Positions 52,881 to 64,000 of a DNA stretch of 64,000 nt are shown piece after piece. The notes beneath the pieces are model-generated. The model ran no database searches. It had not been told where the DNA came from and worked only from the letters and a program-made list of their open reading frames with translations. Numbering within the stretch: the first letter of the stretch is position 1; each line of letters starts with the position of its first letter. The DNA is taken from positions 12,401,194-12,465,193 of the forward strand of contig OX328102.1 of assembly GCA_946811185.2 (NCBI GenBank), in the 5' to 3' direction. This stretch comes from Hippopus hippopus (lineage: Eukaryota; Mollusca; Bivalvia; Cardiida; Cardiidae). Both the position numbers and the translations under genes were made by a program.

Positions 52881-54480
52881 GAGCAAAATGCTGATAATCC
52901 GTAGGGTGTGCACAGCCTTTTGCTATTTCTTGTACCTACTGCACTTTCAAGGGACCTACATTGTACGGTGTTTACATTATACACAGCGTTTTCTGTCCCT
53001 ACTGTTCTTAATTTAAAGGACCTGCATTCTATGGTGTGCACAGTTTTTTTTTTGTTTTTTTTTACGTGTTCTGTCCCTAGTGCACATTCAAGAGACCTAC
53101 ACTGTGAGTTGTGGACGTTATTTAAAGCGTTTTCTGTCCCTTCTGACGTAACCAGGGTCCCGCATTCTATGTGTGCAATTACAGCGGACCTTCGTTTTGG
53201 TGTTTGCTCTCCTTACTACCTGCATTAAATGGCGCAGCGTGTTAAATGGTGTGCGAATTATTTAGACCATTTTCTGCATTTATTTCAATTACAAGAGACC
53301 AGGGTCCATATTCACCAAGAATTCTTAAGAACATTCTTAGTCTAATTCTTCAGTTTTCTTTATTTGAAAGTAACACAAGTTCTGATTGACTAAACCATTT
53401 GGTTTAGCCAGTCAGAAGTTGTGTTTCTTCAAATTTAGAAAATCTTGAAGAATAAGACTAAGAATGTTCTTAAGAATGGTTGGTGAATACAGACCCTGCA
53501 TTATATGGTATGCACATTATCTATGGCGTTTTCTCTCCTTACTGTCGTAACAAGGGACGTTCATCATATGGTATGCACATTCTTTATGGCGTTTTCTGTC
53601 CCTACTGACATATTCAGGAACCTACATTGTGTGGCGCGCACCTAATTTAGATTGTTTGCTCTCCTTCAGTAGTTCCGTAACCGGGGACCTGATTTCAATG
53701 GTTTCCACAGCTTTTGGGCCTTTTTCTGTCCTTACTGCAGTTTCAAGAGACACGCATTCATGTATTGTGAACATTATTTAGTTCCTTTTCTCTTCTAACT
53801 GCCCTAACTCGGGACCTGCATTATATACATTATTTAGGGCGTTGTTTCTCTCTTTATTGACGCAAGCGGGAACCTGAAATATATTGTGTGTCCACTTTAT
53901 TCAGAGCATTTTCTGTCCTTTCTGCAGTTACAACGAACCTATTTTGTATGGTGTGCACATTATTTATGGGCGTTTTCTGTTCTTACTGTAGATAACAAAG
54001 ATCTGCATTCTACGGCGTGCAAAGAATTGGGCGCTCCGTGCCCCTACTTCATTTACAAGGGACCTAAAATGTATGGTGTGCACTTTATTTAGAGCGTTTC
54101 CTGTCCCTGCTATTCTACAAAGGGACCTGCATTCTATGTTGTGAACAGGGGTTTGGGTTTTTTTTGCGTTTTATGCCCCTTCTGCCGTAACCCGAGACCA
54201 GCATTCGATGGTGTGCACATTATTTAGGGAGTTTTCTCTCCTTAGTGCCGTAACCAGGGACTGACTCTATGTTGTGGACATCATTTAGAGCATTTTCTGT
54301 CTGTATTGGCATGACCAGTGACCGATATTCTCTGTTGTGCACAGATTTTTACGTTTTTTGTCCCTTCTGCACTTCAAGGGACCTGCATTGTATGGTGTAT
54401 ACATTATACAGCGCGTTTGTTGTCCCTGCTGCTTTTAAAAGGACCTGCGTTCTATGGAGGTCATAGTTTTTAGGCAAGTT
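52881..54480 (+). repeat. Degenerate 60-70 bp minisatellite
   Basis: About twenty units built on GGGACCTGCATTCTATGGTG, TGCACATTATTTAGGGCG and TTTTCTGTCCCTACTG. Interrupted by a palindromic MITE at 53302-53497. Open frames in it repeat each other. Confidence 0.9.
53302..53497. mobile_element. Palindromic MITE P, copy inside the minisatellite
   Basis: GGGTCCATATTCACCAAGAA at the left is inverted at the right (TTGGTGAATACAGACCC). The arms cover almost the whole 196 bp with a short centre at AAACCATTTGGTTT. Confidence 0.85.
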
Positions 54481-55298
54481 CTGTCTGTACTGTTCTTATT
54501 GCTCATTTTCCGTAAGGGAACCCTGGCGCCAAGCCAATGTCTCGTTTGGGCAGCCAAGAACATATTACTGCAAACGCACCACCGATGAACCAGATTGATG
54601 TTCTTCAATCAAAACAATTATCAATACTTAGGGCAATACTACAACAATTGAAAATAATTGGAACTCCTTTGTTCACCAAACGATAGGCACTTGATATCTA
54701 GTCGCTGAAAAATTAACAACACTGATAAGAACAAATATTGTGTATCATTTGCAAAATTACATGGCTGAAACCCTTGGTACAAATCCTGCCATCACAGGGC
54801 AGAGTAAACTGGTACTGTCTTGCGATATATTGCTTAGAGATAAGCCAGGATCCAATGCTGACAATTCATCGACCGAGCTATTTATCAATAACACGTAAAT
54901 ATTATGAAGATCCCGGATTCCATATAGCCCAATTTCGAAGGCAAGTCCGTCTATTCCAACGATTTATTTTCCTCATTTCGACATAATTCATTTTATACGT
55001 GTTTCTGCCTCATCCGGCGATAATTTTTGGCCTGCCTCCAATAATCGCAAGTTCAATAATTCAACTGAATATCCATATGAAATGGTCAAGAATTCTACTT
55101 AGTTCCACGCTATGTAGTCAGATTCGAGCCCAGTTTACACTAACACAGTTCGAGCAGCCACCACAATATGGTGTCAGAAAAGAGGTTAAGGTTATACCAA
55201 GCCCTTTAAAACAACACATTTATGCAAGATGCAAAAGATGTTTTTATTAAATCATTCAACTCGTTTTTTTGTGCAGCTCACTATTTCAGCAGATAACC

Positions 55299-55303
<5 letters not shown>
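54481..55303. other. Intergenic DNA, nothing recognised
   Basis: Two plus-strand frames of about 80 codons (54738-54986, 54999-55250) have no recognisable domain. The region may hold an old repeat. Confidence 0.35.

Positions 55304-55335
<32 letters not shown>
55304..55335. repeat. (GA)n microsatellite
   Basis: An uninterrupted GAGA run, then AAAGCGCG. Confidence 0.9.
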
Positions 55336-55338
<3 letters not shown>

Positions 55339-55509
55339 CGCAGCAATAAGGAGCAAACTCAGCTTATAAACAAAACGGAAAAAATTCAACAGTAAGGAAA
55401 AACTATGCTGCATCGTCCCTGTAACCAGCCATAAACCTTACTGTTGAAAACTTATTAACAACCCAAATAAAGAACTAGAACTTGTTTTTCTACAAAGAAG
55501 GAAAAAAAA

Positions 55510-56185
55510 AATGTCTCCCCCCTTTTTTGTATCAGAACGATTGATATGTCACCAAAGCAATTTATAACTGAAATAATGGTAATCTTTTTTAGTGGTTTTC
55601 GAGTTATACAGCAGACACGAAATTGTACGTAAAATGAGTAAGGAAAATAACCAAAGGGAAATAACTCAAAAAATATACAAGGCAGAGTTACGGTTCTTGT
55701 GCATGACACTTCGTCTCATAGTGCTTTACAAATGTGGGAAGTTTTATCAAAATATCTTAAAAGATTTTTGAGTTATAGGGCGGACACGATTTGTGAAAAA
55801 AAATAATCAAAGGGAAATAATTCGAAAAATATACAAGCCAGAGTTATGGGTCTTGTGCATGACACTTCGTCTCATTGTGCTTTACAAATGTGTAACGTTT
55901 TATCAAAATATCTTAAAAGGTTTTCGAGTTATAGAGCGGACACGATTTGTGAAGGAAAATAATCAAAGGGAAATCACTCAAAAAATATACAAGCCAGAGT
56001 TATGGTTCTTGTGCATGACACTTCGTCTCATGGTGTTTTACAAACGTATGAAGTTTTATCAAAATATCTTAAAAGGTTTTTGAGTTATAGAGCGGACACG
56101 ATTTGTGACGGACAGACAGACAGATGGACAGACGGACGCGCGAGGAAAAACAATATGTCTCCCGACCCTGACGGGGGGAGACATA
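55510..56185 (+). repeat. Tandem-core repeat R1, complete copy
   Basis: Starts ATGTCTCCCC (55511) and ends GGGGGAGACATA (56185), inverted ends of about 11 bp. Inside are four R1 units of about 145 bp, then a GACGGACAGACAGACAG tract (56108-56140). This copy shows the full structure that is cut by the transposon at 682-4377. Confidence 0.85.
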
Positions 56186-57315
56186 AAAATGGAAATGAAA
56201 TTTGCTATTGATGGTGGCAATTATATAAAACGGCTAGGAACATGCAACTTTGACATGGGGATATGCACTGAATATTATTGTATCTTAAATACTCGTATTG
56301 TATGTAATTCTAGATATCCGGATTCTAAATATAGAACAAAAGAGGATTCAAAAAATTAAACAGTGAAACAGAACAATTATTTTTTATACCTTCAACACAG
56401 AATTTCGTTTTCTTGCATGTAGTGCTTTTAACGTCGTTTAAAAAGGAGAACTTTTCTTCCCTGTCAAAAAAAGTGGTATAAATTAGAACCATTTTGGGAA
56501 TACTCATACTTTTTAATCATGGACAAGATAAAATATTAAAATCTTCAAACCGAATTACATTTAGATTATACCTAGAATGTGATAAAAAATTTACATCCTG
56601 AATAATTTTATATACGGATTTACATTACTAACCATTCCTGCCAGTTATTGGTAGTGGTTTAGTTACATGCAATGGCTCAATCTATCGAATCTGTAATGAT
56701 ATTATTTAATCCTCGTCCTTTGAGCCTTCAGCAATCCCTGCAGAAAACAACAAAAACACTTCAACAACAAACAAATTAAGAGGCTAACATACCAAAACGA
56801 GAAACGCAACCTTCGCATGCATACGATACAGTTACTGACAAAATAAAAAAATTTTTTTTCATTCACCCATGCTACAACACTACTTTCAAGCAATAGTGGG
56901 TGACGGGAAAAGTTTATACAGAGCTATATCTTTTGCTATATAGCTGTGACAGACAAATATCATGCACTGCTGCGTCTGTATGTATTACTTGAATTAATAC
57001 AGAACAGAAATTTTCATGATACTGGAGCAGTTCACAATAACTTTCTCAGTGACACAAGGATAATGATAAGCGACTATGACAAACTGCGGCATGATGCAAT
57101 TTGCATTAACTCATATTCCATAATTGCTCATTTTTACGCATTGAGTGCCACATTGACAATCAGATTTCATTTCTACTTTCCTCCTCAAGTAAATTCGGAT
57201 TATACCTCTGATGTATTTCCGAGGCGAATAGTAGAAAGAAATGTGAAAAAATGCAGGTTGATGCATCATTCAAAATTACCTGGACCCCAATCAAATCCCT
57301 TTTTGCCTTTTTGAA
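56186..57315. other. Intergenic DNA, nothing recognised
   Basis: A 122-codon plus-strand frame at 56946-57314 (start MTDKYHALLRLYVLLELIQN) has no recognisable family and no promoter evidence. A poly(A) of 19 follows at 57316. Confidence 0.35.
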
Positions 57316-57335
57316 AAAAAAAAAAAAAAAAAAAT

Positions 57336-57772
57336 GCTGACGAGTCATTCCCATCTGTTTCACTTGAAATTGAAAATGGTATGGATGATTCATATCCAGA
57401 CGAGTCTCAAACAGAATCTGACGTCTGTTTGATTGACTTATCTGGAAATGAAACTGTTGGTTCAGAAAACTCTTTTCCCAAGAAGAAATCAAGGTTTCGG
57501 TACAAGATGATTGTTCAGCGGACTCAAATGTCAGTTCGAACAACCCAGCTGAAAAGTGTTCGTCCGCAATCAAGGATTTAGTCCGAGATGAGTATTCGGC
57601 AGAGCCAAAGGTCTGTTTGAACCCATATCGAAAGCAAAACTTGGATTTAGAATCTGAAAACTGCCGTGCAATTAGAGGGAATGGATTGCTTCAGTCTGTT
57701 TTATTTATTCTTTTAAATGTTTATAAGACAGTGCATCTCCTCTTGCAAAATCACAAGGCTCTTGATACTTAG
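57336..57772 (+). pseudogene. Unidentified acidic, Ser-rich coding remnant
   Basis: Two frames appear to continue one another: ADESFPSVSLEIENG and SYPDESQTESDVCLIDLSG up to about 57480, then DDCSADSNVSSNNPAEKC, AIKDLVRDEYSAEPKVCLNP and YRKQNLDLESENCRA in another frame to about 57770. The low-bias, acidic, Ser/Asn-rich composition looks like real protein in a linker region. A single-base shift near 57478 would connect them. Could be a gene exon or a transposon fragment. No homologue recognised. Confidence 0.3.
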
Positions 57773-57999
57773 CATTCTACATGGAAAAAAAGAAAAGGTC
57801 TATTTTATTCTTAATAACGATCTGAATATTTGAATAGGAATTCATGTTTCTCAGATGATTGTGGAGCTTGGGATGCTTCGAAAGGAGCTACTCCAAAATT
57901 CTACTATCACGTGGGAAATGGCAGTTTATTAACAAACGTTTTATTGCGAGATGGGATGTACTGTCTTTCTTGACAAGTTAATAAAGAGTTTTTATACCT

Positions 58000-58263
58000 G
58001 TGGATCCGCAACCACCTTCTGACAACGTTGTTGTGCTCCGTAGATATTATACAACCTTAAAACTTTCTAACAATTACAAGAAAACGGTGACATGGCTTGG
58101 TGAAAGGGGGTTAAGAAATTCCTACGATGTAGCTGAACAGTTCCTAGCCTCTCTTCGCATGGAAAGTCCGCGAAAAATAGCGAATACCGGAGAACTCCTG
58201 ACAGTGTACTTGACGAAGCACGTGACCTATCCAAAGAAAATTGAAACCCGATCATGTATGTGA
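58000..58263 (+). CDS. Unidentified 87-codon frame
   Basis: MDPQPPSDNVVVLRRYYTTL and NSYDVAEQFLASLRMESPRK look like folded protein. No family was recognised. The frame is open about 12 bases upstream of the ATG to a TAC/CTG context without a convincing promoter. Possibly linked to the remnant at 57336-57772. Confidence 0.3.
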   Translation: MDPQPPSDNVVVLRRYYTTLKLSNNYKKTVTWLGERGLRNSYDVAEQFLASLRMESPRKIANTGELLTVYLTKHVTYPKKIETRSCM

Positions 58264-60084
58264 GACCCTTCAAAAAAAGTATGACAAGATATCAAAAAAG
58301 ACAAGACAAAAAAGAAAAACCCCGACGAAAGAAAAGACAAACCAGACGTAGAACCTAGAAAAAAATGTATCTGACAAAAATATGATCTTGGAAAACATGG
58401 TTTCGGCTAATGACGGATTTGTTTGGTCAGTTGTTAGGACATTGACAAAATTCCCTTCGTTATACTGTACTCCGACGAACAACTGCCAGATCTGCACTGC
58501 TCTGGTCAAACAGTATTGGGAGGTGACAAGACCTTCAATCTTTGTGACACGCATGTCACGGTCACTTGCTTAAAATAAACAGACATCAGTGACTGGACCA
58601 CAAACTGGACAGTCACCAATTTTCATCGGCCCTGTTTATACACGACAACAGTAACTTTGAGAGCTACTGTTCGTTTTTTTTCCAACGATAAAACAAAACT
58701 AGTTTCGATAATTCACCGACTGCCAGACTAATTTTTAGATCCGACGATGAAAAGTCGATAGTCAAGGCCGCACAGACAATATTCCATGATAGCACGTGTT
58801 CTTTGTACCCGTCACTTGCGTCAGACTACTAAGCAGAAACTGACTTAAGACGCTGTTGGCCTTAAGACAAGAAATGACATACTACTACAAATATATGGAG
58901 ACAATGGCATAACAGCATCCTTTGATACCATATGTTTTGATTACAGGTGCGACAAACAGGAGCGACAGTTGACAAGCATCTCGACTAAATTTTTAGACTA
59001 TTTCAAGAATGGACTGAAGCGCCAACTACGCAATTTTGTCAACCGCCCTGACAGACAGGACCTTATAGATGACAACTTGGACAATAGTTGCGAGTAAATC
59101 ACGTCCTGAAACAGTCTGTTGATTGGAAAACGAAATCCTTGACTTACTTTGTCGCAACCATTAAGATCTTTAAACAGTGAACAGTCAGTATGCAAAGACT
59201 TTAAAAAAAAGTGCTCTTCAAGGGACAGGCGAATATAGACTTTCCCAAACCCATGAACATCTAAAGGTCTCAAAAACTTCCTGGATTTCTATGACATTGG
59301 ACATAGAGATTAACTATACAAAAGGTTTAGGTCACACCACAATTAGCCCTTAACTTTGTAAAAAAGTGAGCATCATTGTTTACAAATTGATGTCTAAATA
59401 TAAAAAAGGAAAAATGATCGGATTGGGACCCAGGCAACACCACAATCTTTATCACGGTCTAATGACATCTACTGACGGTCTTACGACTATCGTAGCACCG
59501 AAGACGCATGGTAGAAAGCCAAACCAAATTTAAAATGAAAAACGCAAAGATACTAACAATTAAACCACAGAAAAGGGAGTTAAAATCCTGTACCTTTTAT
59601 GTAATTAGTACGCCATGAGTCTCTGTTGAGAGCCACGTGCGTACACGGGTTGGTAACTACTTATTAGGAGGGACAGAATTGCATGCAATCGAAACTGTTT
59701 CGGTTGGGTTGACATTTGCAATATACATACATGAAGATATACATTTATATACGTTTTACATAAACATGTATTTTACGTTGTTATACTGGATATATTATTG
59801 TTTTAATGTTTATTTTAATACCAGTTGCATTTGCCTGTGATATTCATATACATCAACTATATTTAGATATTTCTCGTATACATATGAAAAATAAAATAAT
59901 TTTTTTCCACGTTACTGCTATATTTAAATATATCTTATATACCATTTCTTTGGCTTGTATACATACTGTAATTAAGTAATATTTCCAAAGCTACTTTCAT
60001 GTTAATAGCAATGCTCGTTTCGAAGAAACTCCAAATTTAATTTATCATGCAATATTTGATTACTATATTTAGCGTATCTGATTC
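58264..60084. other. Intergenic DNA with GACAAG-rich stretch
   Basis: From about 58270 to 59150 the words GACAAG, AGACAA and CTGACAG are unusually frequent. No gene or clean repeat period was found. Confidence 0.35.
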
Positions 60085-60285
60085 GTGACCTGGTGGCTGC
60101 GGGTACCCAATTGCGGCAATCTTTCCTTCCGGCGATTATTCGCCTCTCACCCCTGATGCATGTGAGAAAAGTAATCAGTGGCTTGAAGTTGAAGTGTTAA
60201 CAAGTTATGGTATGAGAAAGCCAGTAAACGCATGCATAAGTGCACTTGACCGCCGAGATATGACCTAAGCTGCTGACCGTCGTTT
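60085..60285 (+). repeat. SINE family S2
   Basis: TGACCTGGTGGCTGCGGGTA, CGATTATTCGCCTCTCACC, GAGAAAGCCAGTAAACGCAT and TTGACCGCCGAGATATGACC. Inverse of 10632-10830, with an eroded B box. Confidence 0.65.
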
Positions 60286-60489
60286 AATTCCGATTCATTA
60301 TATGTATATCATGTTTCTAATAGATCTATTTAATTCAGATGTAAAATTTAAAAAAGAAATAGTTCTACGTGTTCCTTGACTTTTGAAAGCATGAAATCTA
60401 ATCTGTTGTAAATTTAACACACTGAATTATTTAGCGTAATTTCTCGCAGATATCTGATGAAAGCCACAGATCTATAGAGTTATACACTT

Positions 60490-60680
60490 TATTACCGAAT
60501 GCCCACACTTGCGGAAAAAGCTGTTGGAAACATTGTAGAGCATTTTCTCCTTTTTTGACAGTTTTCTACCCTATCAGAAACAGAAATCGTCAGTTTAGCT
60601 ACATCTCATTTGTCATGTGCACTTACTTCCAGTTTGGATGGAAAAGTCCAAAATTGTGTTGTCTGGTAAAAATTAATGTT
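60490..60680. repeat. M2-like MITE, degenerate
   Basis: ATTACCGAATGCCCACACTT at the left and AATTGTGTTGTCTGGTAAAA at the right, with GCATTTTCTCCTTTTTTGAC inside, as in 26139-26375. Confidence 0.6.
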
Positions 60681-60764
60681 AATCATTCAGTGTATTTCGT
60701 CAAGTCTCTCCCAAATATCGAATAATTCTCGTGAAACCAACAGTCGGTCACATACAATAACGGC

Positions 60765-60925
60765 CTTTAAACCCTGAAAGAAAAAGCTTTTGAAAACAGT
60801 GTAAAACATTCTCTCCGTTTCCAAAAGGGTTTTCGTCATTTTAGCAAGATGTTAGTTGAAATCTACAAATAATTCCAAGTAAGTTTAGACCAGTCCAAGA
60901 TTATGTTGTCTGGTAAAGAGTTAAT
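60765..60925. repeat. M2-like MITE, degenerate
   Basis: TTTAAACCCTGAAAGAAAAA at the left, and GATTATGTTGTCTGGTAAAG at the right. Confidence 0.6.
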
Positions 60926-61271
60926 GAGGATCATAATTATCGCAATAACCTATTTTGCGTAATTTTGTATGTCAGTTTCTCCCAAACATCGTATTATTCT
61001 GATGAAAGCCAAAATTTTCGCACGTGGGTGAACATCGAAATATTAGGCTTGATTTGGTATGTTGATTTGTCAAAGATACTGAATTAAGCTGGTAAAAGTT
61101 AAATATGCTTTAGAATTACATCCGAATGCATTATAAATGTTGATCTTCTTGAAATTAACACAACGAATTATCTGGCGTGAATCGGAAGCCTAGTTACTCC
61201 AAGATCTCGAAAGTACAGAATATCGCATCGTTTAAACCCCCCCCCCCCCAGCAAATTAACCTAATTGAATG

Positions 61272-61325
61272 ATAAGTGTGTTAGACTGCACAGAAAGTGC
61301 TGTCTGATCTTGGAACTACACTGTC
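61272..61325. repeat. Short palindromic element M3 fragment
   Basis: TTAGACTGCACAGAAAGTGC, TGTCTGATCTTGGAACTACA and CTGTCCGG. Confidence 0.6.
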
Positions 61326-61420
61326 CGGTGTAGATTTTTCCCAACCATGGGTTTCACAATCTGTTTCAAAGTGTCATTTCAGCTAGTAAGCAGTATTCGG
61401 GTAAATACTTGTTTTCAGCA

Positions 61421-61613
61421 GGGTCCGTATTCACCAACCATTCTTAAGATCATTCTTTGTCTTATTCCCCAAGATTTTCCAAATTTGAAAGTAACACACC
61501 TTCTGATTGGCTATTTGGTTTAGCCAATCAGAAGGTGTGTTACTTTCAAATTTGGAAAAATCTGGAGAATAAGACTAAATATATTCTTAAGAATGGTTGG
61601 TGAATACGGACCC
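61421..61613. mobile_element. Palindromic MITE P, near-perfect copy
   Basis: GGGTCCGTATTCACCAACCA to TGGTTGGTGAATACGGACCC, inverted over nearly the whole 193 bp. The centre is GATTGGCTATTTGGTTTAGC. The arms match almost perfectly, so this copy is young. Confidence 0.9.
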
Positions 61614-61827
61614 AGGTTTTAGTTTTATACAGGACGCCGAAGACGAAATCGGACTTATATGCGGAGATATCTTAAAAGAATTATACACTTTCCAAAAGTT
61701 ACAAGTTCTACAAATTACCCTTTCACTACATTTGATTATACTACATACTTTTTCCATAAATGAATTGATTTGTATTTCAAACATAACCGGACATATTTCT
61801 TAACACCTCACTTCGTAGTATTCTATA

Positions 61828-63354
61828 CTGAACCAAAAAAGAAACTTCCCCTGTGTTTAAGTGCAGATATACACAAATATGAAAATCAGGATTAAACTAG
61901 ATTTATATGCATTGAAAGACTATTTTATTGCCACTTTGTGTGAAAAAAATTATTGCTGAGGGTTTATCCAAAAGTAGTGAAATGGTAGTTAAAATGCGGA
62001 AGGGGTCGCTCACCAAAATCACAAATTAATACCGGGTATGACCACCTTCAGCATGAAGGACTGCCTGGCATCGTTGGCGCATAGAACGGATAAGTGTATT
62101 AATTTCGGCTTGTGGAATGTTGTTCCATTCCTGAATTAAGGGTTGTCTTAGCTGAATGACGTTTGACGGTGGAATAGGGCGAGGTCTAACACGCTGGTCC
62201 GAATTATCCCAAAGGTGTTCAATCGGATTCAGATCAGGGCTTTTGGCAGGCCAGTCATTAATAAATGCAATGTTATTCGCCCTGAGGAAATTCACATTGT
62301 CCCTAGCTGTATGGCTTGTGGCATTATCATGCTGAAAAAGAGTGATATTGGCATTATTTTGAAACAGTGGGATAACGTGCCTCGCAAGAATTTCGTCTCT
62401 GTAGCGTTGGGCATTCAAATTCCTTTCGATAATGACTAGATTAGTGCAATAGCCATGTGCAATGCCCGCCCAGACCAAGACAGAACCCCCACCCCCATAA
62501 CGATCTCGTTCAAGTACGCAACAGTCGGCATAACGTTAATTTCTCCTACGGTATACTCGAACCGTGCCATCACCTGGATGAATGGAAAACCTCGACTCGT
62601 CAGAGAAAAGAACGCTATTCCATTGTTGTCTAAGCCAGCGTTGGTGTGTACGTGCCCAATTAACACGATTTACGCGGTGACGTCGCGTCAAAACACAACC
62701 AACGTATGGACGACGTGCACGTAGCCCACCCTCGCGCAAGCGATTGCGCACAGTTTGGGCAGATATACGGTTGTTATGTGTACCAGGGGTGTTAGCAGCA
62801 GTGGCTGTGGCAGTTTGGAAGCGATTGCGCAGGTGGGTGTTCCGAATATAGCCGTCTTCGCCGCGCGTCGTGACGCGAGGACGTCCACTACGTGGTCGAT
62901 CTTTCGTACGCCCTGTTGCTTGAAAACATTGCCTAAGGTGTCGAATTGCACGAGTAGAACATCCAATATTCATAGCAACAGCATTCATCGTCATACCAGC
63001 ATTAAGCATGCCAATGGCACGTTCGCGTAAATTTTGCGGAATTCTAGGCATATCAAAAATAAAGAAAACTAAAAAGAATTTAATTTTTTCCAACGTCTTT
63101 TTCTTATTGACATGAAAGTCTATAAAATTAGACTGAAAGGTTTCAAAAAATGTACACGAATTTTACTGGTCCGTGCATGCACGTGAAAATCGCTTTCAGC
63201 AGGTTTCTTCTGCAAAATGCTTTCAATCGAGTTAAAATTTGTTTTATCGGACACATAATCGTTCGCCCGAATATATGTAGGTCATCTGACATTTTGATTT
63301 TTTTTGATATTGCATTTGCACTTAAACACAGGGGAAGTTTCTTTTTTGGTTCAG
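61828..63354 (-). mobile_element. Nearly intact Tc1-like transposon
   Basis: TIRs CTGAACCAAAAAAGAAACTT (61828) and the exact inverse ending 63354, with TA on both sides (61826-61827 and 63355-63356). The TIRs match for about 35 bp. Length 1,527 bp. Confidence 0.95.
62026..63051 (-). pseudogene. Tc1-like transposase with one internal stop
   Basis: From ATG at 63049-63051 the protein starts MPRIPQNLRERAIGMLNAGM. The HTH (VAMNIGCSTRAIRHLRQCF) and GRPR hook (DRPRSGRPRVTT) are intact. All three catalytic acids are seen in one reading frame: VLFSDESRFS, TLFQHDNATSHTA and AKSPDLNPIEHLWD. A TAA at 62536-62538 follows VRVYRRRN. Reading on in the same frame gives RYADCCVLERDRYGGGGSVL to the normal end at 62026. 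One base change would therefore explain the loss, unless the stop is a sequencing error. Confidence 0.9.
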
Positions 63355-63356
63355 TA

Positions 63357-64000
63357 TATATGGTAACAGCAACCATCCTGGTCAGATAACCAAGACAAAA
63401 TAAGTAATTTATTCTTTTTAACATGCAACAGAAGTCTATTAAAAATATTTGATTTGAATTTATCAAACATTACCTGAAGAGATATACTTTAAGTAATTGT
63501 AGAAAGACGGACGGACAGCAAGCGATCACAGTAACTCATCTCTTAAAGCATTTTTACGGGCGAGCCTTATAAAACCGGATTCATATGTGCTCACGATTAG
63601 GTACGATATCCGCATGTAGGTAGTAAAATATTCCGTGATTTTTAAGGATAGTCCGTGCTCGATTTAAAGGGGAAGTGCAAAGGAATGGTGCTGATCAGTA
63701 TGTGCTAGTGTCTAAATTGAACAAAGTGAGGAGCTGTTGTTCATGGTGTGAGTTGCCTTATGACAACAATATTCAAATCACCATCTCCACGGAAAGGAAA
63801 CGATAGAGCTATTATTTCAAGTTTACAGTAAAATTTGAAACAGTTTCCCTTTAAATACAGCAGTTATCGCTTTTTGATTTTTGAGACAACCCCCATAAAA
63901 GGCATGACGCATAAGTCTTATCTTAGGTGACAAAAAGTAAATTCAAAATGATTTATCTCAGTAACATTAATGCCAAATTCTAAAATAAGATAAGACTCAA
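63357..64000. other. Intergenic DNA, nothing recognised
   Basis: Near 63505-63540 AAAGACGGACGGACAGCAAG and CGATCACAG recall the GACGG tract and end of the R1/R2 families. The rest shows no feature. Confidence 0.35.

Noticed and set aside
52900..54470. Plus-strand frames of 65-106 codons in the 60-bp repeats
   Set aside because: Repeated words from a minisatellite, with no domain and no promoter.

Overview
This is AT-rich eukaryotic DNA packed with repeats and mobile elements. It carries a spliced gene for a secreted modular protein, tRNA-derived SINEs, several Tc1 transposons, a BEL/Pao element, two LINEs, and tandem-core repeats of the kind I associate with bivalve molluscs. A marine bivalve (clam-like) is the best guess; the species call is inference. 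The only convincing host gene is on the minus strand at 9733-22667. It has three exons: signal peptide plus a PAN/apple-like region, a small EGF-like exon, and a sushi/CCP exon. Their splice phases match, and an intron of about 11.8 kb full of MITEs, SINEs and a dead Tc1 element separates exons 2 and 3.

Layout. 1-4763: a tandem-core repeat into which a 3.7 kb DNA transposon (682-4377) has inserted. The transposon has long TIRs, an apparent 3-bp target duplication and a decayed XPG/FEN-like nuclease gene with a Cys-rich tail. 4800-6417: local duplications and a minisatellite. 6418-9060: 5'-truncated LINE, minus strand. 9.5-24 kb: the host gene and its repeat-filled intron. 24-29 kb: SINEs, minisatellites and a tandem-core element. 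29.3-34.2 kb: BEL/Pao pol remnant, minus strand, split by a Tc1 element exactly at a TA. 34.5-39.9 kb: a pogo-like transposase gene interrupted by three separate insertions (tandem-core element, SINE, LINE), two of them with clear target duplications. 40,399-52,132: a virus-like Polinton/Maverick-type element. 52.9-64 kb: minisatellite, MITEs, unidentified coding remnants and a nearly intact Tc1 transposon (61,828-63,354).

The most interesting region is 40,399-52,132. It is bounded by a 6-bp target duplication (TATGGA), has inverted repeats of about 3,859 bp, and carries a decayed protein-primed family B DNA polymerase plus several small unidentified genes. The small genes end 31-45 nt before 16-nt hairpins (AGCCCT-TTTC-AGGGCT and variants). 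These hairpins have the 6-bp stem, UUUC loop and downstream GAAAG of metazoan histone mRNA 3' ends, and the variants keep pairing through compensatory changes. Two of the genes start behind a repeated promoter cassette with inverted CCAAT, an E2F-like GCGGGAAA, TGACGTCA and a TATA box. Together these suggest a virus-like element that uses S-phase, histone-style expression without a poly(A) tail. The element contains a 200-base assembly gap and a roughly 600-base duplicated stretch that is probably an assembly artefact.
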